Positions 1 through 5,069 of a stretch of 11,013 nt of DNA are shown piece by piece; within the stretch, counting starts at the first letter, position 1, and each line of letters starts with the position of its first letter. Source of the stretch: an uncultured Prevotella sp. (GTDB lineage Bacteria; Bacteroidota; Bacteroidia; Bacteroidales; Bacteroidaceae); assembly GCA_934183135.1 (NCBI GenBank), contig CAKPRX010000073.1, positions 1-11,013 on the forward strand. The letters run 5' to 3'. The translations under genes were made by a program, and so were the position numbers. The notes under the pieces were generated by a model that was not told the DNA's origin, made no database searches, and saw nothing but the letters and a program-made list of their open reading frames with translations.

Positions 1-506
1 CTCTTGGTCTTTGTGTTATAGGCCGTCATAATGCAAGGAGACTTGTATGGCATCTCGCTCTGCATGCCAAACTCGAGCCAAGGCCTGCCATCGGGCGCAG
101 CTTGCAGCACCCTGCTCTTGTAGCAGATAGTTCTTCTCCTATATTTAGTGTCGAATTGAAAGTTGCAAGTGAATACACAGTTGGCCTGCTCGTCTGCGGG
201 TATGCCTTTTACAAAATCTTGCCATTCTATGGTGTGTAGCCACATCTTGTCTGATAGTTCCTGTGGCATGTCCCGGCATAGCTCTGCGATATCTGTGGCA
301 TGTTCCCTGTAGGGGAAACCCGAAGAGCCTTGTCCCGGAGCGGCATGGTAACATACCATCCTGTGATAGTCAAAGATATAGTATTCTGCGCAGAACATGG
401 GCGATATGTTGTCTATCATTTTCACGTACGGCTCTATCCGCTTGTAGTCTTCCTCGGTTATGCCGGTTACCTGTATGCGCGTTAATAAGTCTGGTGGAAT
501 ATTCAT
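1..506 (-). CDS. LuxR-family regulator, module 1 copy (C-terminus outside window)
   Basis: An open frame of 168 codons runs from the ATG at 506 to the left edge without a stop. It is a paralogue of the complete regulator at 2584-3336. Both start MNIPPDLL, and 21 of the first 24 residues are identical. Later shared blocks are IFDYH (about residues 44-48), QDFV and APDGR-W. Between these the two proteins have diverged strongly. The DNA-binding domain of the paralogue begins at its residue 190, so this protein's expected HTH lies beyond the window and its presence is inferred. It starts 16 bp after the stop of the 192-aa gene, so it is probably the last visible gene of the module 1 transcript. 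A role as transcription factor rests only on the paralogue. Confidence 0.8.
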   Translation of the reverse strand, partial: MNIPPDLLTRIQVTGITEEDYKRIEPYVKMIDNISPMFCAEYYIFDYHRMVCYHAAPGQGSSGFPYREHATDIAELCRDMPQELSDKMWLHTIEWQDFVKGIPADEQANCVFTCNFQFDTKYRRRTICYKSRVLQAAPDGRPWLEFGMQSEMPYKSPCIMTAYNTKTK

Positions 507-522
507 GCTGGTCTGTTATAAG

Positions 523-1101
523 TTAAAAATCAATATGCACACATTCGTAGACTTCGGATGCCATCTCGTACTCTTCTGGCTCAGTGTTCTTGAATGTCGA
601 AACACTACCGGGGTACCTGTAAAACCATCTTTCTATTCTCGTCCAGTCTTTATCGGTTAGTCTATAGTCTTTTTTGACTTGTTGTCCGTCCCATATACTG
701 AAGTCTACCCAATGGATAGCTTGCCTTTTTCTGTCATGGGTAGCTACTATTACCAGTCTGCAGCCCTTGTATTTAGCATACGCTTCAGCGTGTATCACTT
801 TTTCAACGAATTTAATAATTCGGGGATTGCATTGTATGTCGTAGCTGTAATAGTTGTAGAAATAGCCCAGTTCGTTTTTTCTTTCCCATCCTCTCTCCGT
901 AAACTTGTAGTGGTATGTGCGCCAACAGCCCAGATAATAGCGTAAGTCCCTTAGCCGCTGAAGAGGGTTTGTGGCAGTTACTATAATAATGAATAATGAC
1001 CCTATTACATAAATAGGCGACAGAATATAAAAGAGTATTATAACCCCCATAGCACGACCATTTTTCCCCCACCATGCTCTTTGTACATAAAGTTCAGTCA
1101 T
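523..1101 (-). CDS. 192-aa single-pass membrane protein, unknown function
   Basis: I do not recognise this family. The N-terminus has a short charged stretch, then one strong hydrophobic segment (about residues 18-42), then a soluble tail of about 150 residues rich in Tyr, Trp and charged residues. The tail probably faces the cytoplasm, since Lys/Arg are near the N-terminal flank, but topology is not certain. The gene lies 45 bp after the 51-aa gene and 16 bp before the LuxR gene, so co-transcription is likely. It belongs to a block present in module 1 and exactly missing from module 2. Base composition is AT-rich like its neighbours and unlike the GC-rich genes further right. Confidence 0.75.
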   Translation of the reverse strand: MTELYVQRAWWGKNGRAMGVIILFYILSPIYVIGSLFIIIVTATNPLQRLRDLRYYLGCWRTYHYKFTERGWERKNELGYFYNYYSYDIQCNPRIIKFVEKVIHAEAYAKYKGCRLVIVATHDRKRQAIHWVDFSIWDGQQVKKDYRLTDKDWTRIERWFYRYPGSVSTFKNTEPEEYEMASEVYECVHIDF

Positions 1102-1146
1102 AAGTTTTGTCTTTCTTGTTTGTAATATGCACTTAGTTGCTGGCGC

Positions 1147-1302
1147 TTATATGTAAGGGCCGTCTTTAAAGTAAGAGGGTGCTAAGAACGCCGCTATGGC
1201 CATTATAACATTGAGACCAAATTCGGCTGTGACATGCAATGCCTTATAAATCCATTTTACGGTATGGTATATTGGATAAATGGGAGCTTTATTTTTACTC
1301 AT
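1147..1302 (-). CDS. 51-aa small protein with one possible membrane helix
   Basis: A 52-codon frame including the stop starts at the ATG at 1302 (MSKNKAPIYP) and ends TAA at 1147. Residues about 24-42 (HVTAEFGLNVIMAIAAFL) are moderately hydrophobic and could form one membrane helix, preceded by a basic N-terminus. The sequence before the ATG (ATATTTCAGCC) is identical to the leader directly before the LuxR gene of module 2. In module 1 this small gene has therefore taken the position, relative to the shared leader, that the regulator has in module 2. The 192-aa gene follows after 45 bp. Function is unknown. Its placement and its exact fit into the extra block support a real gene, but its short length keeps confidence moderate. 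Confidence 0.55.
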   Translation of the reverse strand: MSKNKAPIYPIYHTVKWIYKALHVTAEFGLNVIMAIAAFLAPSYFKDGPYI

Positions 1303-1425
1303 GGCTGAAATATATGTGTTTTATTGGTTGGTAGATAGGTAAGATGAGTGGGGCGGTTGGGGTGAGCCGCCCCGTACTCTTCATCTTGACAGGTAGAGAT
1401 AGTCATCAGCCTGTTACCATCTTAA
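1303..1425 (-). repeat. Intercistronic repeat block, module 1 copy
   Basis: This stretch between the DUF3828-like gene and the 51-aa gene is homologous to 3350-3462, between the secreted-protein gene and the LuxR gene of module 2. Shared landmarks in transcription order are TAATTAAGATG, TAACAGG, ACCTGTCAAGATGAAGAG or its GCCTGTC variant, a GC-rich hairpin, and ATATTTCAGCC just before the next gene. I see no promoter in it. Confidence 0.75.
1350..1373 (-). terminator. Conserved intercistronic hairpin, module 1
   Basis: GGGGCGG (1350-1356) pairs with CCGCCCC (1367-1373) across a 10-nt loop. On the transcribed strand no U-run follows, so a strong intrinsic terminator is unlikely. Attenuation, mRNA stabilisation or processing between the upstream exported-protein genes and the downstream genes is more plausible. 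Module 2 has an equivalent hairpin at 3390-3412. Confidence 0.4.
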
Positions 1426-1869
1426 TTATAGAATCTCTTTTACTTGATTGATTTTACCACCCTTTACGGTAACTCTTAGCTTTATACTGCGGATGTAGTA
1501 ACGGTTACGGTCATCTTTGGCGTTCCGTTTGTATGTCACAATATAGTTGTTGCCTACAGGTTTTACATCAAGAGTCTTAACCGACAATGTGTCTATGCCT
1601 GCATCATCTGTGGCATAGTCATAGTATATACCAGTTCCCCCGCGGTCGTCTTTGGTGTCCTTGCATATAGTCTCAGAGCAGTAAATCTTCAGCAGCGAAT
1701 CGCATTTGGCAAAAGAGGCCTTGAGATTCTTAATGCTATAGGCTACCGCATATTGGCGATAGAAGTCTCTGACTTTTTCCAGGTCATGGTCGTTGTTACC
1801 AGCCCACATTTTCATACAGCCTACTGATACGCATAGTATCATGGCCATTGTCATACATAGCTTTTTCAT
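1426..1869 (-). CDS. Exported DUF3828-like protein
   Basis: The 147-aa product begins with a likely signal peptide (MKKLCMTMAMILCVSVGC...WA), then a domain with FYRQYAVAY near the start, a conserved-looking KIYC, a D-Y-DAGIDTLSVKTLDV stretch and a final beta strand ending GKINQVKEIL. This order resembles the DUF3828 / NTF2-like family of small exported Bacteroidetes proteins of unknown function; the family assignment is from memory. The in-frame ATG at 1896 would overlap the stop of the preceding gene (ATGA) and add nine residues. I chose 1869 because it gives a clean signal peptide, but translational coupling from 1896 is possible. The gene is an extra of module 1: module 2 passes straight from the 143-aa gene to the intercistronic repeat. 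Confidence 0.7.
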   Translation of the reverse strand: MKKLCMTMAMILCVSVGCMKMWAGNNDHDLEKVRDFYRQYAVAYSIKNLKASFAKCDSLLKIYCSETICKDTKDDRGGTGIYYDYATDDAGIDTLSVKTLDVKPVGNNYIVTYKRNAKDDRNRYYIRSIKLRVTVKGGKINQVKEIL

Positions 1870-1892
1870 AATTGTTATTTTATGGTTGTTAA

Positions 1893-2324
1893 TCATTTGA
1901 AGGCGTCAGGGTAGTTCCAGGAAGGAAAGGCCATGTTGTCATTGCCAAATCTGATGAACCATGCCTTGCCAGACTTGTCAGATACGTACACCCTGGCTAT
2001 GGGGAAAGAGCCATGGTTAGTCCCTGGTTTGCAATAGAGAGTTACCTTATATTGCAAAAGTCCTAAATGGCTGCTTCGTTCCACATCTTTTTTATCATTG
2101 GTGTTGATTCCCCGGTTGAATGTGGTTATCTCAGACTTACCGCAATATCCGTAATTAGCATAGTACTTGCTAAACATCTTGTGCTTATAGACATTCAGGG
2201 CTATTTGGGTAAGCTGGGCGTTGCGCTGGCTCTCTCCCATAGTAGAGAACATCTGGGCGCAGGCCGACTGGCTGCCTCCTATCAGTAGGAGTGCTGCGAT
2301 GAGGGTTTGAAAAGAGTGTCTCAT
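1893..2324 (-). CDS. Secreted 143-aa protein, module 1 paralogue
   Basis: The protein has a signal peptide (MRHSFQTLIAALLLIGG...ACA, cleavage probably before Gln24) and a mature part of about 120 residues with FSKYY-NYGY-GK-EIT (about 51-67), VYVSDKSGKAW (112-122) and FGNDNM (126-131). By hand alignment without gaps it shares about 98 of 143 residues with the protein at 3463-3894. I do not recognise the family. It is probably periplasmic or surface-exposed; no lipobox is visible. It has its own promoter (2475-2506) and is the first gene of the module 1 transcript, followed by the DUF3828-like gene with an ATGA overlap or a short gap. Confidence 0.8.
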   Translation of the reverse strand: MRHSFQTLIAALLLIGGSQSACAQMFSTMGESQRNAQLTQIALNVYKHKMFSKYYANYGYCGKSEITTFNRGINTNDKKDVERSSHLGLLQYKVTLYCKPGTNHGSFPIARVYVSDKSGKAWFIRFGNDNMAFPSWNYPDAFK

Positions 2325-2474
2325 AATGATATGTCTGATTAGAATGTTTGCGAATGATGTCTCCTCCGGCGATCCTCATGTAGATGGGTTCATGGAGGTT
2401 GTCGCACAGGGCGATGATGGCGGTCTTTTCTGTTTCTACTATTGCTTCGTTAATGGTAAAGATGGTATATGGCA

Positions 2475-2506
2475 CAAAGTTAGTATATAGAAGTGAGCCG
2501 CGCAAA
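2475..2506 (-). promoter_or_regulatory. Bacteroidetes-type promoter of module 1
   Basis: The -33 box TTTG lies at 2506-2503 and the -7 box TAACTTTG at 2482-2475, with a 20-nt spacer. This matches the Bacteroidetes primary sigma consensus (TTTG, 19-21 nt, TAnnTTTG). The transcript would start near 2468. Confidence 0.8.
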
Positions 2507-2515
2507 TAAATGCTA

Positions 2516-2531
2516 TCGTGGAAAACCATGG
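2516..2531. promoter_or_regulatory. Degenerate dyad upstream of module 1 promoter
   Basis: TCGTGG-AAAA-CCATGG is an imperfect version of the perfect dyad at 4086-4101. It sits at the same distance (about 10 bp) upstream of the -33 box. A candidate operator; the binding protein is unknown, and the LuxR-type regulators of the array are the obvious candidates. Confidence 0.4.
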
Positions 2532-2583
2532 AAATGAAAATATTTATCGGTCTTTGTATCTGTGCGAGCATTGGATTACGCCT

Positions 2584-3336
2584 TTACAACAGGTGGTAAG
2601 TCATGGCATAGCCTACGGCCTCCATCATGTTGGTTACATTCAGTTTCTTGAATAGTGCTCTGCGGTGTGTCTCTATTGTGCTCTCTGTCCGGTTTAGTAT
2701 GTCGGCTATCTCCTTAGTCATCAGTCCCTGAGCTGCCAGGTTCAGTATTTCCCTCTCCTTGTCACTTAGCTGGGGTAGGGAAGTCTTAACCCACTGCTCT
2801 GAGTCCATGTCCAAAGTCCATTGTTCGTGTGTCTTTATATTCTGAGCCACTAATAGGTTGCCTTTTTTCAATGGCGACAGGCTCTGAATACCCAATCCTA
2901 ACCATGTGCGGCCGTCAGGAGCTATTTCGAGTGCGATGCTTCTATAGCTTATAGCAGTACTCTTCCCATGTATCTGTACTGGGAAGTTGCGGAAGAAGAC
3001 GATGTTTTTGCGCTCGCAGGCAGGCTGGTTTCTTACAAAGTCTTGCCTGCATGCTGCTAATGTCAACGTTTTATTGCTCTCATTCTCGGTCATATAGCTA
3101 TATATGTAATCCCCGCCTTTATTCATGGCTTCCTCTCTGTCCATGTTCAGTAGTCCGTAATTTTTTGTCGCTATATGATGGATGCGCATCTTGTGGTAAT
3201 CGAAGATGGAGAAGGCTTGGAAAAACAGGGGCGATATGCTGTCTACCATATTCGTAAACTGTCCAATCCGCTCGTAGTCTTCCTCTGTTATGCCTGTAGC
3301 CTGTATGCGCGCTAATAAGTCTGGTGGAATGTTCAT
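2584..3336 (-). CDS. LuxR/NarL-type transcriptional regulator, module 2
   Basis: The 250-aa protein has a C-terminal LuxR-type helix-turn-helix from residue 190: LSDKEREIL, then LAAQGLMTKEIAD-L, then TIETHR and KKLNV. These match the conserved positions of the GerE/NarL fold. The N-terminal about 180 residues have no receiver-type phosphorylation pattern that I can see and may be a PAS-like or other sensing domain. It starts MNIPPDLL like its partial paralogue at 1-506. It follows the secreted 143-aa gene by 126 nt, across a hairpin and without a visible promoter of its own, so it is probably the second gene of the module 2 transcript. The target is unknown; the duplicated dyads upstream of both module promoters are candidates. 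Confidence 0.9.
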   Translation of the reverse strand: MNIPPDLLARIQATGITEEDYERIGQFTNMVDSISPLFFQAFSIFDYHKMRIHHIATKNYGLLNMDREEAMNKGGDYIYSYMTENESNKTLTLAACRQDFVRNQPACERKNIVFFRNFPVQIHGKSTAISYRSIALEIAPDGRTWLGLGIQSLSPLKKGNLLVAQNIKTHEQWTLDMDSEQWVKTSLPQLSDKEREILNLAAQGLMTKEIADILNRTESTIETHRRALFKKLNVTNMMEAVGYAMTYHLL

Positions 3337-3349
3337 GCTGGTCTGTTAT

Positions 3350-3462
3350 GGCTGAAATATATGTATTTTATGAGTAGGCGGATGAGCGGGGGGCGGTGGA
3401 AAAGCCGTCCCCTGCTCTTCATCTTGACAGGCTGAATAGTTGCCGGCCTGTTATCATCTTAA
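3350..3462 (-). repeat. Intercistronic repeat block, module 2 copy
   Basis: Homologous to 1303-1425. In transcription order it starts right after the stop of the 143-aa gene (TAATTAAGATG) and ends ATATTTCAGCC-AT, 13 nt before the LuxR start. It holds the hairpin at 3390-3412. A small inverted pair ACAGGC/GCCTGT also lies just after the stop codon. Confidence 0.75.
3390..3412 (-). terminator. Conserved intercistronic hairpin, module 2
   Basis: GGGGCGG (3390-3396) pairs with CCG-CCCC (3405-3412) with one bulged base and an 8-nt loop. Arm and loop sequences differ from the module 1 hairpin but the fold is kept. No U-run follows on the transcribed strand, so partial attenuation or RNA stability are likelier roles than full termination. 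Confidence 0.4.
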
Positions 3463-3894
3463 TTACTTGAAAGGTTCAGGACAGTTCCAATAAGAGTAGA
3501 CCATGTTATCATTGCCAAACATAATAGACCAAGCCTTACCAGACTTGTCAGATACGTATACTTTGGCTATGGTGAAAGACCCCCATTTGGCTCCAGGCTT
3601 GCTATAGAGCTTTACTATATATTGTAATTTTCCTAAGATTTTGTCTCGTTCTATACTTGCTTTGTCATTCTCATCTACACCTTTGTTGAATGGCGTTATT
3701 TCGTACTTGCCAGAATAGCCATAATTGGAATAGTACTTGCTAAATTTTTTTGCCTTATACACTTTTAAGGCTATCTGAGTAAGTTTGGCATTACGCTCAT
3801 TTTCGCTCATAGTTGAGAATGTCTGGGCACGGGCCGACTGGTTGCTTCCTATCAGTAGGAGTGCTGCGATGATGGTTTGAAAAGAGTTTCTCAT
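3463..3894 (-). CDS. Secreted 143-aa protein, module 2 paralogue
   Basis: It has the same length and layout as the protein at 1893-2324, about 69% identical by hand count. The signal peptide is MRNSFQTIIAALLLIG...ARA with cleavage probably before Gln24. Conserved blocks are FSKYY-NYGY-GK-EIT, VYVSDKSGKAW and FGNDNM. Differences cluster around residues 79-86, 102-104 and 132-138, and there are no gaps. It is the first gene after the promoter at 4045-4076, followed by the LuxR gene. Function is unknown. Confidence 0.8.
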   Translation of the reverse strand: MRNSFQTIIAALLLIGSNQSARAQTFSTMSENERNAKLTQIALKVYKAKKFSKYYSNYGYSGKYEITPFNKGVDENDKASIERDKILGKLQYIVKLYSKPGAKWGSFTIAKVYVSDKSGKAWSIMFGNDNMVYSYWNCPEPFK

Positions 3895-4044
3895 AATGAT
3901 ATGTCTGATTAGAATGTTGACGAATGATATTTTCTCTGGAGATGCTCATATAGGCGGGCCTTATGTAGGTTGTCGCCCTGGGCGATTAGGAGGTCTTTGC
4001 TGTTTCTGTTATTGCTTCGTTAATGGTAAAGATGGTATATGGTG

Positions 4045-4076
4045 CAAAGATAGCCTATAAAAATGAGCCGTGCAAA
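4045..4076 (-). promoter_or_regulatory. Bacteroidetes-type promoter of module 2
   Basis: TTTG at 4076-4073, a 20-nt spacer and TATCTTTG at 4052-4045 form a consensus promoter. The transcript would start near 4038, giving a leader of about 144 nt. Confidence 0.8.
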
Positions 4077-4085
4077 TAAATCTCA

Positions 4086-4101
4086 TCATGGAAAACCATG
4101 A
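4086..4101. promoter_or_regulatory. Perfect dyad upstream of module 2 promoter
   Basis: TCATGG-AAAA-CCATGA has 6-bp perfect arms and lies 9 bp upstream of the -33 box, a usual place for an activator site. The module 1 promoter has a weaker version at the same place. Confidence 0.5.
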
Positions 4102-4176
4102 AAATGAAAATTACTGTGGGAGTGGATGAGCCTGTTAGGGAGTGGCACGGGTTAAGATGGTATCGGTGGGCCGGCA

Positions 4177-4228
4177 GCTGGCGAGGGCCAGCCAGGGCAT
4201 AGCCACCGCCGTGGCGAATGGCTATGCC
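4177..4228 (-). terminator. Two hairpins downstream of kduD
   Basis: GGCATAGCC (4196-4204) pairs perfectly with GGCTATGCC (4220-4228) over a 15-nt loop. A second hairpin, GCTGGC/GCCAGC with a GAGG loop, spans 4177-4192. They follow the kduD stop by about 30 nt. No U-run follows, so a canonical intrinsic terminator is not shown, but the position fits the 3' end of the kdu transcript. Confidence 0.45.
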
Positions 4229-4259
4229 GCATGTGTAGGTGGGCTGACCGTGGGCCCTG

Positions 4260-5063
4260 TCAGGGTTGCTTGCCTATATAGGCTAAGATGCCACCGTCGA
4301 CATAGAGGATGTGCCCATTGACAAAGTCGGAGGCGTCAGAGGCTAAGAAGATGGCCGGGCCCATCAGGTCATCGGGTGTGCCCCAGCGCGCGGCGGGTGT
4401 CTTGGCGATGATGAAGCTGTCAAAGGGATGGCGGCTGCCGTCGGGCTGGCGCTCGCGCAGCGGAGCCGTCTGCGGGGTGGCTATGTAGCCAGGGCCGATG
4501 CCGTTGCACTGGATGTTGTAACCGCCAAACTCGGAGCAGATGTTGCGCGTAAGCATCTTCAGGCCACCTTTGGCGGCGGCGTAGGCGCTCACCGTCTCGC
4601 GGCCCAGTTCGCTCATCATCGAGCAGATGTTGATAATCTTGCCATGTCCCTTCTGCTTCATACCCGGAATGACGGCCTTGGCCACGATGAAGGGCGCGTT
4701 GAGATCCGTGTCTACCACCTGTCGGAAGTCCTCGGCCGTCATGTCCTCCATGGGTATGCGCCTGATGATGCCGGCATTGTTGACCAGTATGTCTATCGTA
4801 CCCAGCGTGCGCTCTATGTCGGCCACCATGGCCCGGACCTCGTCCTCGCGCGTCACGTCGGCTATGTATCCCTTGGCCACTATGCCCTTGGCCCGGTAGT
4901 CGGCCAGGGCCTTGGCCAGATGCTGCTCCGAGCGGCAGTTGAACGCTATACATGCCCCGGCCCTGGCGAAAGCCTCGGCTATGGCAAACCCTATACCATA
5001 GGCGGCGCCGGTTACCAGCGCCACACGCCCCTCTAACGAGAAGCGGTTCATAATGTTCTCCAT
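4260..5063 (-). CDS. kduD: 2-dehydro-3-deoxy-D-gluconate 5-dehydrogenase / gluconate 5-dehydrogenase-type SDR
   Basis: A 267-aa classical short-chain dehydrogenase with TGAAYGIG (residues 18-25, cofactor binding), NNAG (95-98) and the catalytic set Ser148, Tyr161 and Lys165 (YAAAK). The C-terminus VDGGILAYIGKQP is typical of Bacteroidales proteins annotated gluconate 5-dehydrogenase or KduD. In the uronate pathway KduD interconverts 3-deoxy-D-glycero-2,5-hexodiulosonate and 2-keto-3-deoxygluconate with NAD(H) in the cytoplasm. No signal peptide is seen. It lies 6 bp after kduI, which favours the KduD role over gluconate metabolism. The start at 5063 gives MENIMNRF; the ATG at 5051 (MNRFSLEG) is an equally reasonable start. 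The kinase (KdgK) and aldolase (KdgA) that would follow are not in this window. Confidence 0.9.
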   Translation of the reverse strand: MENIMNRFSLEGRVALVTGAAYGIGFAIAEAFARAGACIAFNCRSEQHLAKALADYRAKGIVAKGYIADVTREDEVRAMVADIERTLGTIDILVNNAGIIRRIPMEDMTAEDFRQVVDTDLNAPFIVAKAVIPGMKQKGHGKIINICSMMSELGRETVSAYAAAKGGLKMLTRNICSEFGGYNIQCNGIGPGYIATPQTAPLRERQPDGSRHPFDSFIIAKTPAARWGTPDDLMGPAIFLASDASDFVNGHILYVDGGILAYIGKQP

Positions 5064-5069
5064 ATCTGT

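Larger units (their letters stand above)
2325..2541 (-). repeat. Duplicated promoter and leader block, module 1 copy
   Basis: This block is homologous over its whole length to 3895-4111 and has the same length (217 nt). It holds an upstream dyad, the promoter and a leader of about 145 nt. Leader ends are best conserved: ATATACCATCTTTACC near the 5' end and CATTCTAATCAGACATATC just before the ATG. The middle has diverged with small compensating indels. Homology stops at about 2541, shortly after the stop codon of the module 2 regulator in map order. Confidence 0.8.
3895..4111 (-). repeat. Duplicated promoter and leader block, module 2 copy
   Basis: Same length and order as 2325-2541, with the promoter at the same offset from the ATG. 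The leader of about 145 nt has no frame that is open through both copies from its 5' end: the frame open in module 1 meets TAA in module 2. It is therefore more likely untranslated. From 4112 to kduD at 4260 there is no gene, only hairpins. Confidence 0.8.

Noticed and set aside
2185..2571. A 128-codon frame on the minus strand covering the module 1 leader and overlapping the 143-aa gene
   Set aside because: It starts upstream of the promoter, the matching frame is broken by TAA in the module 2 leader, and its overlap with the 143-aa gene is in another frame.
3797..3949. A 50-codon frame on the minus strand in the module 2 leader, overlapping the 143-aa gene, with a similar frame in module 1
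   Set aside because: Its similarity between modules is explained by the DNA duplication and the conservation of the overlapped gene; length and C-terminus differ between copies.
4428..5036. Long plus-strand and alternate-frame ORFs across kduD, kduI, EIIC and asd
   Set aside because: These are shadow frames of GC-rich genes with well-recognised proteins in the opposite or another frame; their products are low in complexity and resemble no family.
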